64,000 bases of DNA from Rattus norvegicus (GCF_036323735.1 NC_086024.1:135311053-135375052), one strand, 5' to 3'; shown: positions 22,188-34,989, counted from the first letter of the stretch. Notes: generated by a model not told the origin, from the sequence alone. Made by a program: numbers and translations.

Positions 22188-22315
22188 CTTGCCCTTTTTC
22201 TTAGTTGGAACTAAAACCAAAATTCTCCCTGGCCTCATCCTTGGCTTCTACGACCACCTGCGCTGCCAGGTGCTTGCTGATTGTTTGCAATCTGCTGTGG
22301 GCTCTTGAAGGCATT

Positions 22316-22316
<1 letters not shown>

Positions 22317-22382
<66 letters not shown>
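22317..22382. repeat. (GT)n microsatellite, about 32 units
   Basis: Pure GT dinucleotide run of about 65 bp. Confidence 0.98.
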
Positions 22383-22384
<2 letters not shown>

Positions 22385-23299
22385 ACTTACCCACACAAAT
22401 AATGTAAATGTCACAGAAAGTTTCTAGTCACAGAAAGTTTCTAGTCACTTTTATTTCTTTATTAAGGAAAACAACTAAAATGTAAGAAATTTGAGGAAAT
22501 GAAACTTTTTAACAAGCGATGCTCTCAGCTGTTGGCACATTTATAACCCGCCTCATGCTGTTGATGTGTTTAGGGCATAAACACTGGGTTCAGTCTCCCC
22601 TACCTTTCTGTCATTTTGGTCTAAAATTTTTGGACTGGGTAAGCATTTGGAAGGAGGAGACAAGTGTGTAGCATTTGCCCCCTGGCCTGGGCTGTCCGTA
22701 GGCACAGCCTGCACCAAGCTCTGTCGTCATTTTACAGGTGTCAGGGATGACAAGGCAGAGCATCTCTTCCTGGTGTAGCAGACCGGAGTCCCAGTGTTCT
22801 CCCTCACCGCGGCCTGGAGATGCCTGTTTCCTTTTCTTACTTCTTCAGACCTGAGCCTAAGTAGACCTTTTACTCTTGGCGACTGTCACTGATCTTTTGA
22901 AGGACATTTTAATTTTAAAAGGTTGGGCCACATTCACTAAGTGACCCTGCCCTCCAGACATAGCCCTGCCTGGGTTGTCAGACGGACATTGCCCAGGAAT
23001 CAAAACTGTCAGGTGTAGGGAGGGGCTGACTGTCACTTACAGGGTCTGGCTTAAGTCTTTTCCTTCCCGAGTCTGCAAGCACGTTCTCTTTAGAAATGCA
23101 TTTGACCAGATGCCGTATTTTCATGGGAAAGTGAAAGGAAGGATCGCTGACATTTCAGAATACACCCATGAAGAAGAGGAGTGCAGTGAGACTCAGCCCA
23201 GTTCTCTCTCTGTCCTGCGGGAGACGCATGCCAGGACGGAATGCCAGTGGCCATCCAGAACAGGCTTGCTCACGGTCTCATACATTCGCCTCCAGTTTC

Positions 23300-23440
23300 T
23301 GGGTTGTTTCAGGTATTCTTGGAACTATGTACGGTTCCTATGGATACTGTGTAGGCCCAACTGCCCTCGAATACACACCCTTCACTTCAGTCTCTGGATG
23401 CTAGGATTGTAAGTAAGCACCACCACATCTAGCTCAGACA
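23300..23440 (-). mobile_element. Diverged B1-like SINE, antisense
   Basis: ACTGTGTAGGCCCAACTGCC, then TCTCTGGATGCTAGGATTGT and AAGCACCACCACATCTAGCT. Confidence 0.5.
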
Positions 23441-23494
23441 TTTTTCTTCATGATAAAATCACAAACAGCACTGTGCTAAAAGAAGCGTTTGGGA

Positions 23495-23850
23495 ATCTGG
23501 AGGAATGGCTCAGTAGGTAAGAGAACTTGCATCTCAACAGCACGAGAACTTGAGTTCAGATCCAGCGTTCTTGTAAAAAGCCAGGTGTGCCCCTGTGCAC
23601 GTGGCTCTTACCCTAGAGCTGTGGGGAGGGGGCAGGGGAGAAGAGGACCACTCAGGCTGTCTTGTGGCAAACCTGGTTTCAGGGTCAGTAAGAGACTGGT
23701 TAAGAAGAGGAAGCTGGAGCGTGTCAGAGCAGGACAACCAGTGTCCTCCTCAGCACTCCCTACCTCACCCCCAGCCCTTACACACAAGTGTGTATACCTC
23801 CTCCCACATTCGAGTATGCATACACACGCATGCACATCCATGCACTCACA
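23495..23850 (+). mobile_element. Composite rodent SINE (B4/B2-like), long
   Basis: The head GGAGGAATGGCTCAGTAGGT leads into TTGAGTTCAGATCCAGCG, AAAAAGCCAGGTGTGCCCCT and a CA-rich tail. Same family as 924-1240. Confidence 0.6.
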
Positions 23851-23904
23851 CAATATGTTTTATTACTCAAAAGTAAGATGTATAGTTATACCTGTAGTTA
23901 TAGG

Positions 23905-23995
23905 TTAGGGCTAGGGATATAGAACTCAAGGCTGGGGTGCTCGCCAGCGTATACGAGGCCTTGGATTTAGTTCCAGTGCTGCAGAAAAGGACAGA
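23905..23995 (+). mobile_element. ID/B4-like SINE fragment
   Basis: GGGCTAGGGATATAGAACTC, then GAGGCCTTGGATTTAGTTCC. Confidence 0.5.
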
Positions 23996-24414
23996 CAAGC
24001 TGAAGAGACTGTATCTGCTAATTTCTTCCTAAAGCTGCCTCTCCTCCTCTCTTACAAAGCCCCATTCTTGGAGTTTGGCCACAGTCTAGCCTTAGCCTCC
24101 TGAGGGCTCAGCTCCCACTCTGTTTTTTTCTGACTTATTTCCTAGATGTAACTGAGGCCATCTCATACTGAAACTAAAGTTTTCTGAGGCAGGTAAGCCT
24201 CGGAGTGGGGTGTGACTTATTTAAATGACATAATACTAATAGGAACTCTGCATTTTTTTCACTTTCAAGTTTTATACATATTTAAATGTGAGCTTTAAAA
24301 TACTAATCATGAAGTTTTGTATTGCATTTGTGTGTGAGCTGAATTTATCATATACAGCCAAACAGACACAGACCGTTCAGTCTTCCTAGGTTGGAAAACT
24401 AACTAGCTGGATTC

Positions 24415-24460
24415 TGTGTGTGTGCGCGTGCGTGCGAGCGAGCGCGCACACGTGCTCATG
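24415..24460. repeat. Alternating GT/GC purine-pyrimidine tract
   Basis: GTGTGTGTGCGCGTGCGTGC, then GAGCGCGCACACGTGC. It has Z-DNA-forming potential. Confidence 0.8.
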
Positions 24461-24699
24461 CATAAGAAGCCCCTCCAGCCTTCTGTTGACCTCAGGTCGG
24501 CAGGGCCTTTGCCTTACTTGATTCTTTCCACCCTCCTATTTTTCACAAAGATGGCCTATACGTGAATCGTGGGCAAAACTTGGAGCCACAAAAGTAATTT
24601 CTGACAACACACTTCTCATTTAAATGTTTAAAAAAAAATAAAGGAAACTTTAAGAAGCATTCTCGGTAAAGGTTCTTTGGCAGGAAGCAGGAACTTATC

Positions 24700-25130
24700 A
24701 GCCAAGTTAACAGCCTTAACCATGGCGTCCATAGTAACTAGACAGGCCGCCCCGGTAAATATTTACCCATCCGCCCCAGGCAGAGCCGTCAGCGCTGGGC
24801 TTCTTCCTACTAGCCAGTGTGCCCAGCAGCACCATCCTCACCTTCCCCAGGGTTCTTCCTATTGTTTATGCGAAGTTTGGGAGAGGGTCTTAGGGCGCTC
24901 CCAGGGAGAGTGACCCTCACTGCTGTCACTGGTGCTGGAGCCCCTTTCATCTTCAAAGCGCCTTGCAGGTGCTCATTAGCCGCCGTCCCTGATGGGAGGA
25001 GGCAAACAGGTGTCATTAGCCGCATCTTTACAGTCCTGGAATTGAGAGCAGTGAGGTGGCTAGCTCGCCTGAGGTCCTGGGGCAGCTGGCGACAGAGGCC
25101 TTGGGCTTTCTGACTCACAGTTCTGGGCTC
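24700..25130. promoter_or_regulatory. CpG-rich intronic block with a forkhead-type palindrome
   Basis: This stretch has more CpGs than its surroundings and no recognisable transposon. It contains GGTAAATATTTACC (24754-24767), a perfect 14-bp palindrome carrying a forkhead core (TATTTAC/GTAAATA) on each strand. It is close to GTCCATAGTAAC, a weak half-match to an RFX X-box. It is a candidate enhancer, by inference only. Confidence 0.3.
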
Positions 25131-25259
25131 ACACGCTCTCGGCAGGCATGGGAGGCTGCACTTGGAGGTCCTTTATCAAGGAGATCTCGGCAGGACTGTC
25201 TGCCACATTTGCGGTGGTGTAGAGTGCGGGCTCCCGAAACACGCTCCTCCATCTGATGG

Positions 25260-28200
25260 TGTCATCTAGAAAAAACACAAGATGCAGATCCTGGGGCAGG
25301 AAGGTAAGGCTTTTCCCAAGGGCTTGTGGTTATGGTGGAATTAACTCAACAGGGCCTTGAGCTGTATCCAGTGCCGGCCGCAGCCTCTCTTCACAGACCT
25401 GGTGCTCATGGTGACCTGCCTCCATTTTAGTTAAGGACTCAGCTACCCCGAGGGACCCACTGTCTAGCTGGATTGTTAAGGCATCGCTGGCACGTACCTC
25501 ATTGCTGACCCTGATGTTACTCCTGGTAAAGACGCTTAACGTGAATCTGAGAGTCTGGCACTGTGGTAACTCTCTTCTTTGCGCTCGTGCTAAGTAGCGT
25601 GGAGCTCTTGTAGAACAGAGGCACCTTCCTCTGGAAGCAGGCTCTGGCTTAGCTTACCATTTGTGGAAGGAGAAATGGTTGTAGATACAAATGTTTCATG
25701 ATCTGTACGGTGACGAAAGGGTCCCTGCTCTGGACCCCTGGGTGCACTGTTGGTAGCATGGTGACCTCGTAGCCTTTGCTGTGCCCGATGAGCTCGAGTG
25801 TCACACAGGAACTAGGTTGCTGAGCTCACTTCAGACCCAAGGAAGGACACTTCAGACACATGGAAGGACAGCAGAAATGAGTCCTGAGTTCCTGCTGTGG
25901 CCATGGTAAGTCTGCTGTCCTTCCTTAGGCGAGGGTTTAGAAATCACCAACATGGCGCTGGGCCATGTCTTGGTACTAGACTTGGTCATGTTACAGGGGC
26001 TGTGTGTGCCAGCTTTCAGAGGCTCTGAGGAGAGGGCAGGATCCTGCTCAGAAGGCATTTTATAAAGCTCATTGGTAGCACTAGAGCAAAGGGAGATGTG
26101 CAGGGGTGGTCAGACCAGGATGAGGTTTGTGTTGATAAGTAGCAGAGTCCTTCACGGGGCTGATGGGAGAGCAGCGGAGGCGGGACAAAGAGCCATGTTG
26201 TGCAGAGCCGGGCTCCCTATTCTTTTGCTGTGGCTGTAATGAAATCACACTCAGAAGAAACTGAAAGTGATGGCTGCAGTAGGAGGGTGGACTAGGGAGG
26301 GTGTGTACCAAAAGCATGCAGATCCGCAGGAAGAGAAGCGTTAAGAGCAGGGCGTTGCCCTCCTGATCTTTGAGGCAGATGCATGCTTTTCCCCTGTTCA
26401 TGGCTAGAATGCAGTTTTGAAGCAACACCATTCTGGCTCCGGGTTTTGAGACTTGGCCAGAACCTGGCTCTCCCACTTCTTCTGGCCAGGCAGGCCCTCT
26501 CTTCTCAGCGTTTGCCCTCTCTCCAGGGCAACAGAGTGCAAGTGGAGTGTCCAGGTCGGTCCCTGGCGAGGCTTGGCCCTTGCTCTGCCCTTCTGTGTCC
26601 ATTTAATTGCACGAGCACTGTGGTGCATGCTCCTGGTAGACCTGTGCCTTTCATTTTGTTTTGTCTTGTTTTTTTCATGGTAAATGGTAAAACGGTTAAG
26701 AGCTTGGCCCTCTCACAGCCGGAGGAGGATGGCCCCTGCCATTTCTGGAGCAGAAGGAAGTTGGCCGTACTGGCTTTGGTCTTCCTGGTGCTGAAGAGAG
26801 GAGGCCTTGCAGGGCAGGACAATAAATGGGTAACTGGAACAAAGAGGGGAGGAGCCCAGGAGTGTAGAATGGCAGGAAGGGTGTGGCCAGTGGCAGCATG
26901 ACTGCACAGCCCTTGCTGATGTAGGCGTTGCAAGGTATTTTCCATTCTGGATGTCCTCACTGTTTTGCTGAAGAGTGGTTCTAATCTGCACAAAGGCTGC
27001 TTCCTTTTGTCCCTGTGCTCTGTGAGTCACATCTGAGGAGCCATACAGAACCCCAACATTTGCTCCTGTGTCCTTCCAAGTCATTTTACAGCCTGCGTTT
27101 AGACCTTTTGATCAGATGGAGTTGGTTGTTATCTCCAGGCAGATGAAGGGTGTGGCCTTGAGCCTTTTGCAGGTGGATACCCTGTTTTCCCATTATCATT
27201 TCTTGAGATAACTGTTCCCTGCCCCATTGGACTGACTTGACAGGCTTGCCGAAAGTCGGTGGACCCTAAACGCGGGAAGACAGTTCCAGAGCCCCCACCC
27301 TGGTCCATTGGTCCCCACCTCAGGTCTGAGCTACTTGGTTTTCCTTGCTTTGGCTTTGCTCTGGCTCTGACCACAGGAAGCAAGCCTCCCACCCCTTCTG
27401 TCTTCTTCCCAAGGTGGTTTGGTACTTTGTGTCTCTTGCACTTCCCAGTAAATTTAGGATCTGTTTGCTGGCACACCCTACCTCTTAGTTCTGTTTTGTG
27501 ACCTCCCCAGATCAAGTCAGTGATGAAGACAGGGTCACTTACACTCACTCCCAAGGAGCATCTCTGAGTCTGAGGGAAAAGATGCTTCTGAAACCTGGAG
27601 GATTCATCCTGGAAACCTCTTTGGACTTAATAGTTACAGTTCAGGGTAAAAGCTGAGTTGGGCTGCATGGGAAACTAATCTGGGAAACAGATAGCATCAC
27701 CCTGTGGCTTACACACCCTCTAGTGAGCCCCGTAAAAGGGGAGGAGCTGCTGCTCCACCTCTCAGTTGTGAAGACTGTCCTGCTCTGCCTGCCTCTGGCC
27801 TCTCTAGACTGGAGGCCAACTAGAAAGCTGAAGTGTCCCATCTACTTGGAATTCACAAGTCCTGTTTCTTCTTCAAAGCTGCCATCCTCTTCTGTTGATC
27901 CTGATGTAGGTTCAGTTGTTGTCAGTCTTGCCCGTCAAGATGAAGTGACTCTTTCAAGATGAAACCCTTCATTCTCTAGGAGATCAGGGCTGTGACTCGG
28001 GCCCACAGAGTCTTCATTTCCCCTGGACCAGGCTCATTCATGTCCCATCCCCTGTGCAGCTCCATGACAGCACTTGTGACTATCCACAGGAAGAACAAGA
28101 CTCTGTTCTTTATACCCATAATGCTTTTTTGGTGTTAAACTGGGCTTTTTTCCTTTTTTTTTTTGTTTTTGTTTTTACTCTCAGGAGACATATGCCAGTG

Positions 28201-28480
28201 AAATTCCAACTCCATCCATGTTTGCAACCCCAAAAATGTTTGCATTCAAAGTTACCACAAAATACTTCAAATGATGTCTGCTATCTCAGAGCCCATGTTT
28301 TACATGAAATAGCCTAAATGAGCAGCCTACGTGCTGGTGGGTGCCAGCGGCAGAAGGAGAGAGGAAAGGGTGCTGACCCGAGCCGTGTAGGGTGCTCCTG
28401 TAATGCAAAGCTTCCGGAACATGGAAGCAGTGCTGTCCGCGCTGTGCAAATTTTACATCCCTTTAAGCATTCTTCATTGC
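25260..28480. other. Intronic stretch, no recognised genes or clear repeats
   Basis: It contains several open frames of 140-173 codons on opposing strands (for example 26081-26602 minus and 26383-26901 plus). None has recognisable domains, and they overlap each other, so they are treated as chance frames. A T-rich run lies near 28145-28175. Confidence 0.6.
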
Positions 28481-28481
28481 T

Positions 28482-28618
28482 AGCCAGGCATAATGGCGCG
28501 CACCTTTAATCTCAAAGGACGGCAGGGGCAGCTGGGTCTCTTGAGTTCAAAGCCAGCCTGATCTACAGAGTGAGCCCAGGATACCAAGGGCTCCACAGTG
28601 AAACTCTGTCTCTATAGC
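28482..28618 (+). mobile_element. B1-type SINE
   Basis: AGCCAGGCATAATGGCGCGC, CACCTTTAATCTCAAAGG, CAAAGCCAGCCTGATCTACA. Confidence 0.85.
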
Positions 28619-28730
28619 CAGGATGATGCTTCCTAGATGATCAGGTTTGGTGCAAGTGAACAAGATCAAGCGTTTGCCTCTTAACGGCCATCATTTTGGA
28701 ATCAAATGCTAATCCAAATAATTTGCATGG

Positions 28731-28986
28731 AGGCTGGGGGTGTTGTAACCTGTGGATCTGACGAGCATTTTGCACATGCAGGTAGACATTGTGTTGGTGA
28801 GGAGGATCTAGGGAGCATTCTGTTCACACATACAGATATTGTCTGGCGGGGGGAAGGGGAATGACCTGGGAGCACTCTGTTCACACGTATAGGCATAACG
28901 TGTGTTGGTGAGTATCCAGGAGCACTTTTCTCACACATGTAGACTTAAGTGTGTTGGTAAGGATATGGAGCACTGACATGTATAGA

Positions 28987-29039
<53 letters not shown>

Positions 29040-29275
29040 TGAGTAATCCAGGAGGACTCTGCTCACACGTGTAGACATTATATGTGTTGGTGAGGATCCA
29101 GGAGGACTCTGCTCACACATGTAGATATTGTGTGTGTTGGTGAGAATTTGGAGTATTCTACTCACATTTAGACCTGGGAGGGGACAAAGAGCACTCTGCT
29201 CACCTGTGTAGACATTGTGTTGTCGGTGAGACCAGGGAGCACTCTGCTCACACACAGACATTGTGTTTGTTGACA
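28731..29275. repeat. Minisatellite, about 10 imperfect units of 40-57 bp
   Basis: Each unit carries a GAGCACTCTGCTCACACATG-like block followed by TAGACATTGTGTGTTGGTGA. Units vary by small indels. One unit has its GTGTG replaced by a (GT)n run of about 45 bp (28989-29033). Minus-strand frames here look repetitive only because of the array. Confidence 0.88.
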
Positions 29276-29583
29276 AGATCATCATTACTAGAAGATGCCT
29301 AACTTTGTGCTTTGTGAAAGCCACAAAGTTTGTTTTTACAATAAGTCATGACCCCAAACAATTGCTTACCTCCTCTCAGAAAGGCTTTCTACAGCCTGTC
29401 ACACTATACAACTGGACACTGTGAAGGCCCATTCAGCTAAATCTGACTGAACTTTCTCTCATGGCTCAGTTGAGGTAGCCTATTCTTTGGTGGCCATCAA
29501 TGGTAGAGGCGGCCATTAGTTCCCGCTGCTAGCATTGGACAGGAGATGAGGAGTAAACTTTCAAAACACCATGGGTTATTTTC

Positions 29584-29688
29584 TTTTCTTTTTTTTGGGG
29601 GGGGTCTTTTTTTCGGAGCTGGGGACCGAACCCAGGGCCTTCCGCTTGCTAGGCAAGCGCTCTACCACTGAGCTAAATCCCCAACCCC
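29584..29688 (-). mobile_element. ID element, antisense, with 15-bp target duplication
   Basis: CCATGGGTTATTTTC at 29569-29583 is repeated at 29689-29703. The core has GCCTTCCGCTTGCT (one change from the usual TTGCGCTT). Confidence 0.97.
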
Positions 29689-30024
29689 CCATGGGTTATT
29701 TTCAAGTGGACTATCTGATGGCTGTTGGGCTTTTGTAGTTATACTTTGTGCTCCTTCCCGCTGCCGGAGTGCCTGCCCAGTCACCATGAGAAGTATTGCA
29801 GGCCGACTCTGTAGGGTGGTCAGCCTTTCAGCAGCTGGACATGCTGGGAGGCCTGGCAGAGAAATGGGTGTGTGGGGGGAATAAGGGATTGGTTGTATGG
29901 CTGTCATAGGGTTTTCCTGTGAACCTTTGTTTGTCAGACATTTCTGAGCACTTTTGTGTGTGTTAACAGGTTTAAGTAAGCAGCAAATGGCAGTGGTGCC
30001 ATGAGAATAGCCCTGTGGCACGCG

Positions 30025-30065
30025 CACGCATGTGTGTGTGTCTATGTGTGTGTCTGTGTGTGCCG
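30025..30065. repeat. GT-rich simple repeat
   Basis: GTGTGTGTGTCTATGTGTGT and similar. Confidence 0.8.
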
Positions 30066-30709
30066 TGTGGCACAGGGTGACAGTGCTGTGTAGTGTGAGA
30101 GTGAGAACTCACTCGCTCAGAGATGCTCACAGCCTAGGGGAGAAGCTCCTTGAGCTCTGGGGAAGGTGTGTTATGTTATGCATAAAAAGCTTACATTTCC
30201 CAGGACATGGGACATTGTATTGCTTTTTTGCTGCTCCCATAAGAGAATTTGACATGACATACACAATCAGAGCATCTGCACAAATGTGGCAGTCTCAAGT
30301 GGTCTGGGCTGCTCTCAGAAATATCCAAAATGCCCCTGACAGTCTGCCCTCACTCACACGGACTGGGGTTGTAGATTCGAGTTCAGGGTACAGAACTGAC
30401 TCAACTTTTGAGTGGAGTTTGGTTCTGTGGGTTTTTGTTCTGTTTTGTTTTGTTGTTGGGGGTGCGGGGATCAACCGTGAGTCCATTGTCTGTAAAATGG
30501 AATATATATATTCATTTCCACAGAATTTCCTAAAGTAAGTGAAAGAATTTACCTGTTGTCAACATCTATCCAGAAATGTTCTTATTTGAGCTGCAGTCAT
30601 ATGGTGTAAGTCGAAGAGTGAAAGGTCATAGACTGGTTGGGGCCTGGGACTCAGAGAAAGTCTAACACTGGGATCTCTAGTCCTTTATCTTACAACCAAA
30701 GCTACCGTT

Positions 30710-31064
30710 TGAGTATTCTGTTGCCGTGACCACCACCACAACTCCTAAAAAGGAAAGCACTTAATGAGGGTTTGCTTACAGTTGGGAGAGTTAGTCCATT
30801 ATCATCATGGCAGGGAGTGTAGAGGCCGAGGGCAGGAAGGCATGGTGCTGGAGTGATTGTTTAAAGCTTTACTTCCTGGTTCACAGGCAGAGGGAGATTG
30901 GGCCTAGTGTGGGCTTTTGAAACCTCAAAGCCTACTCCCAAGTGACACAGTTCCTCCAACGAGGGCACACCTACTGCAGTAGGACACAATTCTAGTCAGC
31001 TAGGGACTCTGCGCACAAGTCAATGTAGGAGCCTATGCTGGCCATTCTTACTCAAACCACCACA
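30710..31064 (-). mobile_element. LTR-like dispersed rodent repeat, copy 2
   Basis: Same family as 8018-8370: CAGTTGGGAGAGTTAGTCCA, ATCATCATGGCAGGGAG, GGCATGGTGCTGGAG, ending CTCAAACCACCACAGC. Family name tentative. Confidence 0.6.
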
Positions 31065-31069
31065 GCTGG

Positions 31070-34000
31070 CAAGGGTCCCTTGCTTGGTCAGTCATTCTGT
31101 CAGTCTGTCTGTGTCTGTCCTGCCAGTGGAAAAAAGAGCATAGCCATGGACATTAAAGTCTTCCTTTCCCTCGTTCAGTGGACAGCTGGAAACACAAACT
31201 GCTGAGTAGTTAACCAAAGAGAGGGTGACTTGTTTTACCTCTCCTCTCTGCTGTGGGGTGATCAGAGTGCCTCCAGATGTGGTCAGCATGCACCACTGTT
31301 GGCAACACCAGAGAAAATTTTGAAGTGATTCATAGTTGAATGTTATTTCGTTTAGTAATTACATACTAACAAATGTGACGATATGTAATTAATGCATTAA
31401 ATCCCGGATTTCTTGGGTTACTGCTGCTTAGGACGGGGCTTAGTCAAAAGTGTGTCCATTCAAAGCAGGTCTTAAGCAAAGGCATGCTTTGATGCTACGG
31501 TGAGAGAGTTAGAGGAGGGGTTGGCAAATAGCTGAAGCAGGGCCCTCTAGGAACAAGAAGTGGATACAGCCTGGGAATGCTGCTCTGGGGGCAGCTCCCC
31601 AGCTTCCCTTGAGTTACAGGAGGCACACAGAGCCCTCAGTGCAAGGGTGCCTGTCCCAGGAGTCACCTTGGCCTGCAGGTCAGACTGCAGAGCACAGCGG
31701 GCCCTGCCTCCAGCCTTTGTCTGCTTTTGCTCATGACATGGACCCTTAACTAGTATGACCTGGAGCAAGTTAACCTAACATGTTAGTGCTCCATAAAATG
31801 ACCACAGTGAGTGTCTCCCTGCAGAAACTGCTGTGGGTCCTGAACAAGGTGAGAGGTGTGAATGCCTGGCCCGGGACTAGAACCAGCCAAAATCACTAAC
31901 TCCAACTAACGAAGCCTGACTGCTGGGGGCTTCTATTTCAGGATGACTTGTCTTGACCTCAGCCTTGCCCCCGAGCTATTCTGTTGTCCAGTCTGCCGAG
32001 GCATAGTCGCCCTCCCACTGCAGGCTCTGAGATGATCCCACCAGCATGAGCTTGTCACCGAGAAGCACAGGAGGGGCTTCCCAGGCTGCCTGGGAGTGAG
32101 GAGGCCAGCTTTGAATCAGAGGCTATAAGAAGGCAGAGCTGAGATCCCTACCTGTAAGTTTGGCAAAAGTGTTACAGGGTCACTGAGTTACTGAAAATGT
32201 CTGGTCTGATCATGTGGCTGGAGATTCTGTGGTCTCCTTTGGAGAGGCCACAATATTTGCAAGTCAGTTTCACCCCGCCTAGGGCGGTAATAGTCTGCTC
32301 TTTCCCCAGAGATTGTTGGGGTTGTCTGACAACACGATGTTTATACAGCACAGCCTTAAAGGTCAAACTTGCAGGGAAGTGTTTTGTCTCCAGGTCTCTC
32401 TTCACTGTCTGGAAGTTCAGTTCTAGCTGTCCACACTGACTTGAAAGTTTTCAGTGGTCTGCACTCTGACCAAGCGTGGTGCAGGCAGGACAGATGTATC
32501 CTGAGTGTAGCGTCCACCCGAGAACTTGAGCAGGTGTTGTGTCGTATCTGGACCATACACTCTCATTTGGCGGCAGCAGAGACCTTGTGTGAAGCTACAT
32601 TTGACAGCAGTATTTCCAGAATAAGTCATCTCCAGGCTACTTAGAAACCTTCCTCAAAATTGAAGCCACAGAAAACACGCCAGACTGGCCATATAGCTCA
32701 AGCGGAGTACATGTCTGGCCTGCCGGAGGCCCAGTAGAAAAAGAAAGGAAGCGATATGATGCTCCCACAGTGTGGCGTTTGAGTCTAACAGTACAGGCTC
32801 TGCTTCTTTCAAAACTACGAAGGCATGGACTATGAGCCTCTGCCACAGAACTGGCCGGGGGCTGGAGACAGTTGGGGATCTTCATGCTGTGTGCAGTAAG
32901 ATGTAAGTCCAGTCCTCTAGGAGCCTTGGGTGGCACTGGAACCGTCCTGTTAGGGATCACTGTTCTGTTCTGACTTTGCTGGAAGCTTTGAGGGGTCCTC
33001 AAACCTCCCAACTTTGTCTCAGACCAGAGCAGTTCTGTTCACCTGTGACTCTGGAGTCAGGGAAGGAGGGGCTTGAGTGACGGTCTGGTGGGACAGTGCT
33101 CTGCTTCCAGGTCCCGTGTCACACGGGGCTACATCTAGACAGTGTATTCAGTCCATTCCCAGGGAGGAGAGGTGCCATCTCTGGAGATCACCTAGAACCA
33201 GGACACTGAGTATTGGACCGTTCCTGGCCTTGGGGAGTGTGGACGTATTGGCCAGAACCACCTAAGGAAGGGATGACTAGCTCTGGCAGGCTCAGGAGAC
33301 ACTGAGGTGATGAGAACAGCTGTGGGCTCCCCAGGAGCTGAAATACTTTGTAGAGCCAAAGTCGCCACAGTCCACGGGACTGGGCTGAGTGCCAAGTCTA
33401 GATATGCTGTGGTCACTAAAGGGGGAGGGAGAGCCAGCCCCGAGGCACCTCCCATATCCGGATGATGCCCTGGTCTTTCTCTACTCTTCCTCCTTGTGGG
33501 CCCCTCCTGCCAGCCTTAAACCGAAACCACGGCTATGGGAATGGAGCTCACTGACAGCTAGAGTCTGCAACTGTTAGAAATGAGTCTGTCTTGTATTTTA
33601 GAAATGTACGTCTTGTGCCCAGGGGATTTGAGGACAGTTGTTTACATGCTGTTTAAATAAAAATTTTAAGTATAATACCTCCATTGTAAACATTAGATAC
33701 AGTGCGTGAATTTTTTCTAGCCTACTAACACTTAAAGATTATTCCCATAATTCAAAATTTTAGCATTTACCTTTATAAACTTAAACAAGAATTGTCCCGT
33801 TAACTGTAGTTTTAAATCCTAAAATAAAATGGGTAATATAAAAAAATTAAAAATAAATAGAGTAAAAACCTGTTAGGTAGACCCAGAGGAAATATTAGCC
33901 CACAGTGTTAATATTTGGGCAAAGTTGAATTCAAGGAAGAAAGGTTTTTGAGTTGGGGTTATTTCATCACGCACGCAGTCTGTGCACAGCAGAGCTGTCT

Positions 34001-34230
34001 CAAGCCTGTGTGGCCCGGCTGGTGCTCAGGTGGACGGAGGGAGAACCACAGGGCGTGGCAGACCCTGCTTGAGTCCCACTGCAGGGGTGGGAGGCAGCAG
34101 GCCACATGGTGGGTGCAGCTTATCGTGGGCAGAGTTGTTAGCCCTTTACAGAGTTCACTCTGTCAGTGAGGCCCAGGCGGAGTCAGGGAAGCGCAGTAAT
34201 CCTGAGGCATGTGTGATGGACGCTCCGGTC
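31070..34230. other. Intronic stretch without recognised genes
   Basis: Mostly unique-looking DNA. It holds a short tRNA-SINE-like fragment near 32685-32735 and an A/T-rich part at 33640-33880. No exon was recognised. Confidence 0.55.
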
Positions 34231-34316
34231 ATCTTACCAACCCGTGTACACTGCACATCATCTTACCGACCCGTGTACACTGCACATCATCTTACCGACC
34301 CGTGTACACGGTACAT
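34231..34316 (+). repeat. 29-bp tandem repeat, about 3 copies
   Basis: The unit ATCTTACCGACCCGTGTACA plus CTGCACATC starts at 34231, 34260 and 34289; the copies are nearly identical. Confidence 0.92.
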
Positions 34317-34416
34317 GCATGCCGCGTAGACATTTGGAGGTAATGCTGGCCTGATAGGACAACTGGACACCGGATGGTGGAGGTGAGAGCAGCAGAGTGT
34401 GTCATGTTTGACCCCT

Positions 34417-34759
34417 GCCTTAGTCAGGGGTCCATTGCTAGGAAGAGACACCATGACCAAGACAACTTCTATAAGAGACATTTTAAAATGGAGCTGGCTT
34501 ACAGGTTCAGAGGTTCAGTTCATTATCAGCACGGCAGGAAGCATGGCGGCGTCCAGGCTGATATGGCACTGGAGAAGGGGCTGAGAGTTCTACATCTTGA
34601 CCTGAATGATCGGAGGGCAGCCAGGAAGTGTCCCTTCAGCTCTGGGCAGAGTTTAAGCGCAGGACCTCAGAGCTCTCCCCCACAGGGATGCACTCCCTCC
34701 AGCAAGGGCACACCTGCTAATATAGCACTTCCCACGGCCAAGTGTACTCACACCACAGT
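34417..34759 (-). mobile_element. LTR-like dispersed rodent repeat, copy 3
   Basis: Contains GAAGAGACACCATGACCAAG, ATGGAGCTGGCTTACAGG, TTCATTATCAGCACGGCAGG and CCTCCAGCAAGGGCACACCT, ending TCACACCACAG. Confidence 0.65.
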
Positions 34760-34989
34760 CCCCAGAGCTGAGCGCATTCCGCCTGCATGTCTGCTCAGGG
34801 GACCCCGTGCAGTGGCGTCCAATGCCCACAGTGCTAATCCCAGTGACCCTTTCTTACATTGTTTAGGTTTCTTGTTTTACTGCGAGCATTATCATATGAT
34901 GTTGTCAGCCAGCTACTGAAATGTAATTTCACCTAGAAACCGTAGCTCAGTAGTCCACGGCGGAGAATTTTATTTGTAAGTTTGTTTGG

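Noticed and set aside
26081..26901. Overlapping open frames of about 170 codons on both strands
   Set aside because: No recognisable domain or codon pattern, frames overlap antisense to each other, and no splice or promoter context.
27129..27554. 141-codon minus-strand frame
   Set aside because: No family resemblance; composition looks like chance in G/C-richer intron DNA.
28731..29275. Array of spaced repeats resembling a CRISPR locus
   Set aside because: Unit and spacing are irregular, there are no unique spacers of constant length, and the host is a mammalian genome. It is a minisatellite.
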